From a virus, in IMG/VR virus record IMGVR_UViG_3300024327_000023, positions 1 to 35,328 of that record: DNA of 35,328 nt. One strand, given 5' to 3'. The notes beneath the pieces are model-generated. The model was not told the origin of the DNA. It ran no database searches and saw only the letters and a list, made by a program, of their open reading frames with translations. A program made the translations under genes and the position numbers. Position 1 is the first letter of the stretch. Each line of letters begins with the position of its first letter. Below, in pieces: positions 28,523 through 35,328 of the stretch.

Positions 28523-30178
28523 ATGGCAAGTAGATTACAGAGATCAAATTCGTCAAGGCGCGGTGGCCCGATTACTACACCCGCAACGCAAGGCGCTCAA
28601 TCCTCAGTCGGTGCGGTGCGGCCCGATGATCGTCTAAACACGCCGTTTCAGAGCCTAAAAACCAGCACGGATATGTTTGACGATGGACTGTCGGACACGC
28701 TCAAAACTGTTGGTGGTGGCATTCTTAAAGCGGCTCCCATTCTTGGTGCCATCAATCAACAAAATGACAAAGCGGCGGCGAGTGCGGCATTTAGAAATAA
28801 GCAGACGGAGCTTTTGCAGTGGGGTGTGGACTCTACGGTTGGCGGTATATTTACGAAGGATGGCAAAGGTCTTTATGGTGACGGCACGTCACCGACTGAT
28901 CAGCTAAAAACCTACGGAGAAAAGGCCACAGAATTTGGCAAGAGTGGCGCTGACGGCCTGAAGAACGATAATCAGAGAAAGATTTTCAATACCCTTTGGG
29001 CAGATCACTCAGCCTCTGCCTCAAGCCGCGCCAGTACGCATCTGACATCTGAGTGGACAAAATACGAGAAAGATAGTAGGGCGCTTGAGCTATCAAGCAC
29101 GGGTGAAAATTTTGCGCTTCAGCATTTAACTGCCGTGGTTGACCATTATCAATCTACGCATGAAAAAGCTGCGTGGGAGATTGTTGTAAAGGGTATGGAG
29201 TTGACTAAAGGTGGTCACTCTGAAAAAGATATAGCCAAGACGATTAACGGAATGAACGATCATTTGGCATCGTCTGTTGTCAGAAGCTATGTAAAACAGG
29301 CAAATGGTAGTGTTGCTGCTCTGACCGAGCTTGCTGGTGGTAGCTTCTCAGACCCCACTGTTAAGAAATATTGGGACAGTCTAGCCGACAATCCAAAGGA
29401 GCAAGAAAACATTCAGCGGGATCTTGTCCGACAGTACACAGAGATTGCCAAGGTGAAGAAGAATGAGCGCGACGAAATGGACAGGCGGCTTTTTGAAATT
29501 CGCGATAATCTTGAGCGCGACTTCCATAGGGAGGGTGATCCAAACAAGCGCCAGCAGATCTACAATGCGTACAAGGGTACTAGCAAGGCGGAAACGTCCG
29601 TTATGAACCAGATGAAAACGGAGATTGCTGGCGGCACAGCCGCAAAAGATTATGAGCCGGGGCTTCTTCAGCTTGAAGAGCTTATTGCTGATGGCACTAT
29701 CGATACAATATCAGACGCCAAGAGTTATAAGGCTGAAGGATATGTTGGGCGTGTTGGAACGCCTGAGACATTTAGGACACGGATATTGCCGCTCATAGAG
29801 CGCAAAAATGAGAAGGGTTTCAGCAGGGCGCTTCAGTTCGGACGTGCCAGCTTGGGTGTTGTTGAGGGTGGCATTACTGATACCGTTACATCCCAACGTG
29901 TCGGTGATTTCACAGCCAGCATGATTGAGTGGTCGGCAAAGCCTGAGAACAGAGGCAAAGACCCAATGGAGGAAGCTCGCGAGATCATCCGCAAATCCAA
30001 AGAACAATTCAAAATAGATCCGAAGTTTAAGAAAACATTGGATATAGCGTTTAAATTGTACGAGAAAAAATTATTAGAAGATCCAGTAAGTGCTGGGGAA
30101 TATTATGATAAGGTTTTAAAGTTGATGGAGTCGAAAGATATAACAATGAAAGATTACATAGCGGCAGGGAGAAGGTAG
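28523..30178 (+). CDS. Internal virion/ejection protein (T7 gp15-like)
   Basis: The 551-residue mostly helical protein begins MASRLQRSNSSRRGGPITTP. It has a hydrophobic LKTVGGGILKAAPILGAINQ segment and long charged helices (KKNERDEMDRRLFEIRDNLE). The size, composition and place between gp14-like and giant core genes fit gp15-type periplasmic tube proteins. No enzymatic motif is seen. It is followed directly by the ATG of the giant gene. Confidence 0.78.
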   Translation: MASRLQRSNSSRRGGPITTPATQGAQSSVGAVRPDDRLNTPFQSLKTSTDMFDDGLSDTLKTVGGGILKAAPILGAINQQNDKAAASAAFRNKQTELLQWGVDSTVGGIFTKDGKGLYGDGTSPTDQLKTYGEKATEFGKSGADGLKNDNQRKIFNTLWADHSASASSRASTHLTSEWTKYEKDSRALELSSTGENFALQHLTAVVDHYQSTHEKAAWEIVVKGMELTKGGHSEKDIAKTINGMNDHLASSVVRSYVKQANGSVAALTELAGGSFSDPTVKKYWDSLADNPKEQENIQRDLVRQYTEIAKVKKNERDEMDRRLFEIRDNLERDFHREGDPNKRQQIYNAYKGTSKAETSVMNQMKTEIAGGTAAKDYEPGLLQLEELIADGTIDTISDAKSYKAEGYVGRVGTPETFRTRILPLIERKNEKGFSRALQFGRASLGVVEGGITDTVTSQRVGDFTASMIEWSAKPENRGKDPMEEAREIIRKSKEQFKIDPKFKKTLDIAFKLYEKKLLEDPVSAGEYYDKVLKLMESKDITMKDYIAAGRR

Positions 30179-33100
30179 ATGGCTGAGAATTTAGATGCAG
30201 GATACCTCTCTCGTAAAGGATGGGAGAAAAATGAGGAGATGGGCATAGCATCCGAAGCCGGTGCCAATCATCCTTGGCATGAAACAACGCTGGAAGACCA
30301 GCCTGACGGCACTGTGCAGAAGTTTGGCATTGATAACGATGCCGGGATATCTGTTCCTCTTGATACATATCAGAATTTTACCGATGTCGGAAACGCTCCG
30401 CCCGAAGCTTTGGCTGGTGGAACTGGCACGGATACGGATTTTAGCAAACCAATCAAAATCACGCCGTCAGGTCTTACGGAAGAGGCTGCGTTTGAAAAGG
30501 CAAACTTTAATGGCTTGACCAATGTCCGAAGTGAGGGTGGCCGCTGGTTTGCCACAGACGCAGAACACGGTGAGGTTATCATGGGCCGCGCTGTCGGCGG
30601 TGACGGCAAAGATGGTGACCTAGAAACTAGGACGCTGCGTCCCGGCGAGGAAATTGACAATGGTGATGGCACGTTCTCGTCAGAGGTTAGCATTACCATT
30701 ACGAATGAGCGAATAAACGATGGCAAACCAACAAACATTCCCAGCATTTATATGGTTGACGGCAAGGTTGTCAGGGGTGATCTCAATGATGAGGAATCTG
30801 CCGTCGATAGGGCGTTAGCTACTGGTCAAGAGTTTAAGGCTTTTGAAAGCATCCCTGAAGCTGAAGCGGCTGCAAAGGCTCGCAGTGATGCTGGCGGCGC
30901 GAATGCTGACAAGCCAGACAGCGTTGCATCGACTATAACGCGAGGCATTGCTGATTTTGGACAGGCCATCGAATCCGTGCCAAGCGGCATTACCAGAGGT
31001 TTGGTTAATTTTGGGGCCAATGTTATTGGCGCTACTGGTCTTGTGGATCAAAAAGATATTGACAAGTTCACGGCAGCAATTGAAGAGATAAATGAAGTTG
31101 CTACCGAAGGTAATCCGGTGGCGAAAGTTGGTGGGTTTGTTGGTGAAATTGGGGGCCAGTTTGTTGCACCAGCAGTGGGTCTTTATAAGGCCGCGCTGCC
31201 TGTAGCGCAGTTTCTTCGCGCTGGCAAGGCTTCCCCGCTTGTTGCCTCAATAGTATCGGAAGCTGCTGTTGGCCTGTTTGGCTTGTCGCCAAATGAAGAA
31301 AATCTTTTCAATATGATTCCCGAAGATTCCGAAGCTTTCGGAGCGATTCGGGATTTGCTGGCGACTGACCCAGAAGGCGGTGAGTGGGAAAATCGCTCCA
31401 AGAACGCCGCTGAAGCTTTGATTATGCTTGGTGCTGGCGAAGCCGCTGTTCGTGGGTTGATTAAGGTCATAGGGGCAGCTAAGAAAATTGAACTTTCGGT
31501 AATACCAGCTATGCTGTACGGCGCTGTCGATGCCGCTGCTGATCGACTCTCTACAGAGGCTGAACAGGGCATTACGAGAGTATATGGTGGTGGCCCTGAC
31601 ACTGATGAGGTTCTGACGGCTCTCAAGCCTATGGCTGATGCCATGCGCGGAACAGATCAGCATGTGTTGGACATTGAGCGCCAAGCTCGTGTGACCGAAG
31701 CCGTGACCATTTCAGAATTGGAAGTCAAAGAGATCACTAATGCCCACAGAGGGCTGCACATCAAAAAGCAAAAGCGGTCTAATTATCGCAAGCTTTGGAA
31801 AAAGTCTGGGATTACGGAAGACGAAATCACGGCTTATGTGAACAAAGAGAAAGCACGGCATCCAAAATCCGCTGGCTGGACAGGATGGGAATTTGGCAAG
31901 GTTATCTTTGACGTTGATGATGCTGGCATTGTTAAGGCCAAGATCCTTCCGAAAGAACAGCCGTACACATACCAGTTGGATGCCAATGGCAAGACGATAG
32001 AAAAAGGCACGGCGGAATATACTGCCCATGTTGAGAATGTCGCTCAGAAGATGTTCGATGACGTGATGGACGTTCATGCCCGTAAGATGACAGGCAAAGA
32101 TAAGAACGCCGAAGCCATCATGCGTCAGGCTGGCTGGTATAAAAACATGCGGGACAGAATCCGCAAAGAGTTTGGAGGCATGGGGGATCTGTTCGCGGAT
32201 CTTCTTGGCGCTACGTCTCCGAATACGCCTGTGCGTGACAACTGGAAAAATTCCGTTGAGGCGCTTCGCCGCTATACTAACGGGGATTATGATGAGTTAA
32301 TTCCGAAGTGGAGCGAGTGGGCTGAGAATGTTGATAAGCTTGAAGCAGAGCTTTTGGATTTAGTCAACAAAGAATTGAGCAAGGGCGAGCCTCTCAAGGT
32401 CATCAAGGAAAGTCCTGAGTATACGCAAATCGCGGAGCCTATGGCGGCGAAAGTTTCGGACGCTGTCGCGAAGGCTGTTGAGAAAGTGAAGGCCAGTGAT
32501 GATTACGCCGCTTTGACGGCGGATATCAAGGCCATCACAAATGGTCAGAGCGGCAAAGATCTGGAGAAAGTAAAGAACGGCAGGAAATACAAGAAAGCCT
32601 TTGCTGCCCGTGCGGCGCTTGTTAAGGACACGCAAGTCAAGGCCCGTGACGCAGTTCGCGAATCTGGAGACTATGTCCAGATGAAAGGCGACTTGGATCT
32701 GCTGGTTCAGTCCCGTGTTACGCCGTCCAAGAAGGCGGTCAAGGAAACAGAGGAATATATTGAGCTTCTTGAAAAAGTAAAAGAAGCGAAGATACTGCCA
32801 GAAGATTTGCTGCCGAAAAAAGAGAACGGCAACAATTTCGGCTTCAACGGGCGGAACGCTGTTCGCGCCTTTGAAGATATGTGGCGGATTATCAAAGAGA
32901 AAAATGCCGACATTGGTCGCGGCGGCACGAAGCCGAAAGCTCTTAACTTTTCAGGAAATCTGATTGGCTTCAGGGATCGGGCGACGATTGATGTTTGGGC
33001 CGCTCGCATGTTGGAGCGCCTAACTAAAGGCCACAAAATTCCATCCGCTGCCGAAGGCGGTGTTAAGGGTGACATGCTTCCGTCTGGCGATACGACAGGC

Positions 33101-35328
33101 CAATTTGCCATGGGGCAGGATATCTTTACCGAAGCCCGGAAGCTTTTGAATGCCGAAGGCGTTAAGATTAAAGACAAAGATCTGGCGAAGCTCAATGACG
33201 ATGATCTGCAAGCCATCTCATGGTTTGTTGAAAAAGAGCAATGGGCCAAAGCCGATTCCACATCTGCCGCTGGTGAAGGCGGATCGTTTGAATTTGAGGC
33301 AGATCTGACAGGCACGGCGGCACAGGAACAAGTGACCGAATTACGCCGTATCATCGATAGTACGTTGTCTGATCCAGAAGAACGCGCAGCCGCCGTTGAA
33401 AAATTGAACATGCTTCACAGAACGGTTGATCGTTTCACGGCTGGTGTGAGTATCCAGAAATCTGGTGACATCCAGAATGTTGACTTTGTTCCGAATGATG
33501 CAGATCAGGCGGCGGTCAGCGCCCGGATTAAAGATTCCATCTATACTCAAGACAAGGAAGCCAAGGTTCTTGGCTCCAAGGTGATGAGTACGGAAGGCCG
33601 ATACGGTGGTGTCGAGCGGTCTTTTGATATGGAGATCGTCGCTCGCGAGGGTTACGACATTACGAATACCAGAAACGAGATCTTCAAGATTGCAAAAGAA
33701 AACGGGCAGGATAGCGCCTTCATCTCTCGCGTCCTTCGCGACGATGAAACCCCAGATTTTGCACTTCATAGACCGGGAATGGAGGTCTATTTTAAGGACA
33801 TGGGAGCCGTCGAAAAGCTCCAGCCAATGCTGGATTCCCTTGCAAAAGAAGGCTTAGAGTTCTATACTGTTGTTGTGGATGCGAGGAGAGGAGCCTCTGC
33901 CACAAGTGGTGAAATGCCCAACGCTGTGGGCGTTCGCATTATGAGTCTCCCCGAATTAGATGCCAGATACGATATCAATAGCTTGCCGAAAAGCCATGAG
34001 CTTCACGGCGTAAAAGTTAAAGATATGACAGACGAACAATTGGCAGAATATGTTGAAGCGTCACATGATAGTTTAAGTGATATAGCGGATCGCATAGCAA
34101 ATAATATCGATGGAACAACATCTGCAAACGTCAACTGGTACGATGTTGAAACAAGATTTGAAGGAGAATACGATGCCAAGCCAAATAGAGTTACTGGAGA
34201 GGCGGGTAGCCCGGACGCTGGAAGCCAATGGCGAGGACGCTCAGTCAACGAAGCTCGCGATGCAGCAATTGGACGCTCACAAGGCACGGGCGGAGCAACG
34301 GGCAACGGGGGATTATCCGGGCAATCCAGTGGAATTTTCGGTGGGGGGGATGCGGGGGCAGCAAGTCTAGCTGCCACTCCCTTTGCCGGTCTTGGCCTTG
34401 AAGGTCTTGATGAGCCAGAGCCAGATCGCAGCGGCGACTTTCAGGTCGCGTCTTCTAGTTCTCGCATCGTCAAGGCTCTTTTTGGAGAGCCTACCGGCAT
34501 AAGCAAAAAAGCCGTTAAGCCTGTTCGCGGCGAAGAGCAACTTTTGGAGAGCGAGAGGTATTCCGATTACAAAGTCGGAGATCCTGACGCGCTTGAAGAG
34601 ATTGATTTCAATTTTCAGAATCTAAACACTGATGACGATGTCAAGCAATTGATGGACGTTGTCAGTGATGAGTATGCCGCCGAAACGCTAGAGGCGACAG
34701 GCGGTGTTATTAGCCATCAAACGACAAACGATCTTTCTACGCTGCTTGGCGTAGATCCTGATCGTGTGGCAGACGTTGTCGAAAGCCTTCCCGGTCAAAC
34801 TCAAGACTTGCATGTCAAAGCATTGACGATGCGGAAGGTTCTTGTTGCCAGTGCAGAGCATACTGACAATCTCGCCAAGGCCGTAAGGGACGCACCAGCG
34901 GGAGAAAGCACGGATAAGCAGCTTCTGGAATTCCGCGAACAATTGATCAGGCACTCTCAACTACAAACCCAATTTAAGGGCGTTCAGACTGACATTGCTC
35001 GCGCTTTATCGGCGTTCAGAATAGCGGCAGATCCTAACTTTGCCAGAAACCAAGCCCAGCAAAATATGGATGAAATCATTGAGGCTCTTGGTGGTCGCGG
35101 GACTACAGAAGAAATTGCGGATAGATGGTTGAGAACACCAGTAGACCGCCGCCCAGAATTTGCGGCTAGGTCAGCATGGGCCAAGAGCAAAGATATGGTT
35201 TACGAAACGTGGATCAACGGCCTTCTATCTGGCCTGAGAACACATGAGGTGAATATCCTATCGAATGCGGTGTTCACTTTATGGCAGATCCCAGAACGTG
35301 CGTTGGCTGCGTCCATTGGATCAGTGTT
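30179..35328 (+). CDS. Giant polyvalent-type internal virion protein, open at right edge
   Basis: The frame stays open for more than 1,716 codons and leaves the window. It begins MAENLDAGYLSRKGWEKNEE. Residues about 150-235 hold a module with TNIPSIYMVDGKVVRGDLND. Residues about 250-440 are Gly/Ala-rich and partly hydrophobic (ITRGLVNFGANVIGATGL). Around 648-715 lies FADLLGATSPNTPVRDNWKN, and 888-1035 includes RDRATIDVWAARMLERLTKG. Around 1140-1250 is a large-polyvalent-protein-type domain (GRYGGVERSFDMEIVAREGY). The end (WINGLLSGLRTHEVNILSNA) is typical of such proteins. It is probably ejected with the DNA; enzyme activities are not identified. Confidence 0.82.
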   Translation, partial: MAENLDAGYLSRKGWEKNEEMGIASEAGANHPWHETTLEDQPDGTVQKFGIDNDAGISVPLDTYQNFTDVGNAPPEALAGGTGTDTDFSKPIKITPSGLTEEAAFEKANFNGLTNVRSEGGRWFATDAEHGEVIMGRAVGGDGKDGDLETRTLRPGEEIDNGDGTFSSEVSITITNERINDGKPTNIPSIYMVDGKVVRGDLNDEESAVDRALATGQEFKAFESIPEAEAAAKARSDAGGANADKPDSVASTITRGIADFGQAIESVPSGITRGLVNFGANVIGATGLVDQKDIDKFTAAIEEINEVATEGNPVAKVGGFVGEIGGQFVAPAVGLYKAALPVAQFLRAGKASPLVASIVSEAAVGLFGLSPNEENLFNMIPEDSEAFGAIRDLLATDPEGGEWENRSKNAAEALIMLGAGEAAVRGLIKVIGAAKKIELSVIPAMLYGAVDAAADRLSTEAEQGITRVYGGGPDTDEVLTALKPMADAMRGTDQHVLDIERQARVTEAVTISELEVKEITNAHRGLHIKKQKRSNYRKLWKKSGITEDEITAYVNKEKARHPKSAGWTGWEFGKVIFDVDDAGIVKAKILPKEQPYTYQLDANGKTIEKGTAEYTAHVENVAQKMFDDVMDVHARKMTGKDKNAEAIMRQAGWYKNMRDRIRKEFGGMGDLFADLLGATSPNTPVRDNWKNSVEALRRYTNGDYDELIPKWSEWAENVDKLEAELLDLVNKELSKGEPLKVIKESPEYTQIAEPMAAKVSDAVAKAVEKVKASDDYAALTADIKAITNGQSGKDLEKVKNGRKYKKAFAARAALVKDTQVKARDAVRESGDYVQMKGDLDLLVQSRVTPSKKAVKETEEYIELLEKVKEAKILPEDLLPKKENGNNFGFNGRNAVRAFEDMWRIIKEKNADIGRGGTKPKALNFSGNLIGFRDRATIDVWAARMLERLTKGHKIPSAAEGGVKGDMLPSGDTTGQFAMGQDIFTEARKLLNAEGVKIKDKDLAKLNDDDLQAISWFVEKEQWAKADSTSAAGEGGSFEFEADLTGTAAQEQVTELRRIIDSTLSDPEERAAAVEKLNMLHRTVDRFTAGVSIQKSGDIQNVDFVPNDADQAAVSARIKDSIYTQDKEAKVLGSKVMSTEGRYGGVERSFDMEIVAREGYDITNTRNEIFKIAKENGQDSAFISRVLRDDETPDFALHRPGMEVYFKDMGAVEKLQPMLDSLAKEGLEFYTVVVDARRGASATSGEMPNAVGVRIMSLPELDARYDINSLPKSHELHGVKVKDMTDEQLAEYVEASHDSLSDIADRIANNIDGTTSANVNWYDVETRFEGEYDAKPNRVTGEAGSPDAGSQWRGRSVNEARDAAIGRSQGTGGATGNGGLSGQSSGIFGGGDAGAASLAATPFAGLGLEGLDEPEPDRSGDFQVASSSSRIVKALFGEPTGISKKAVKPVRGEEQLLESERYSDYKVGDPDALEEIDFNFQNLNTDDDVKQLMDVVSDEYAAETLEATGGVISHQTTNDLSTLLGVDPDRVADVVESLPGQTQDLHVKALTMRKVLVASAEHTDNLAKAVRDAPAGESTDKQLLEFREQLIRHSQLQTQFKGVQTDIARALSAFRIAADPNFARNQAQQNMDEIIEALGGRGTTEEIADRWLRTPVDRRPEFAARSAWAKSKDMVYETWINGLLSGLRTHEVNILSNAVFTLWQIPERALAASIGSV
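34173..34370 (+). CDS. 65-aa ORF overlapping the giant gene
   Basis: This ORF lies in another frame within the giant gene. It begins MPSQIELLERRVARTLEANG seven bases after AAGGAG, which is the best ribosome site in this part of the window. The first 45 residues form a charged amphipathic helix (STKLAMQQLDAHKARAEQRA); the end is VEFSVGGMRGQQV. In the giant frame the same DNA gives only a Gly/Ser/Ala linker (residues about 1332-1397), so the small frame looks more constrained. Function is unknown; a virion or regulatory peptide is possible. Confidence 0.6.
   Translation: MPSQIELLERRVARTLEANGEDAQSTKLAMQQLDAHKARAEQRATGDYPGNPVEFSVGGMRGQQV

Noticed and set aside
1-35328. tRNA genes, CRISPR arrays, insertion sequences, integrase or attachment sites.
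   Set aside because: No cloverleaf, regularly spaced repeat array, transposase or recombinase motif was seen on reading both strands. This was by eye, so a weak tRNA could be missed.

Overview
The window is the central part of a tailed double-stranded DNA phage (or prophage) genome of the short-tailed (podovirus) type. The evidence is a terminase, a T7-type head-tail connector, scaffold, coat, two tail-tube proteins and large internal virion proteins in podoviral order. Several virion proteins look like the Bordetella phage BPP-1 set (Bbp16-like and Bbp19-like). No host gene, tRNA, integrase, CRISPR, holin or endolysin was recognised. The sigma70-like promoters point to a Gram-negative bacterial host, but the host cannot be named. 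No phage DNA or RNA polymerase gene lies inside the window.

Positions 1-10619 are a leftward (minus strand) early arm of closely packed genes, many coupled by ATGA or TAATG overlaps. From right to left it holds a cysteine-peptidase-like protein and small unknowns. Next comes a recombination module: Sak4-like ATPase, DUF669-like ssDNA-binding protein, methylase, Cas4/RecB-like exonuclease, SF2 helicase, nucleotide pyrophosphohydrolase-like protein and VRR-NUC nuclease. The far left is a string of very small genes, several below 60 codons, including an XRE-type regulator and a zinc ribbon. One of these small genes carries a 33-codon piece of a major capsid gene.

Positions 10620-10728 form a divergent switch. 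To its right lie a Cro-like gene and a TOPRIM primase-helicase, followed by a 10-bp-periodic repeat tract (12893-12941) and a long hairpin (12961-13009) that together are a candidate replication origin. A second rightward promoter (about 13032) precedes a 2OG-Fe(II) oxygenase, a PLD-like protein, a small-terminase candidate, two Cys-rich miniproteins, the large terminase, portal, scaffold, coat, cement, tail-tube, nozzle and internal core proteins. Last is an open-ended polyvalent-type protein of more than 1,700 residues that contains an overlapping small gene.

Regulation appears unified. Four leftward promoters and one rightward promoter share a 16-bp dyad (TTGA-N8-TCAA) whose half-site is the -35 box. 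The four leftward promoters also share a hairpin leader exactly 12 bp beyond the -10 box and next to the Shine-Dalgarno. No stretch longer than 300 bases lacks a gene; the longest gap is 12903-13079 and holds the repeat tract.
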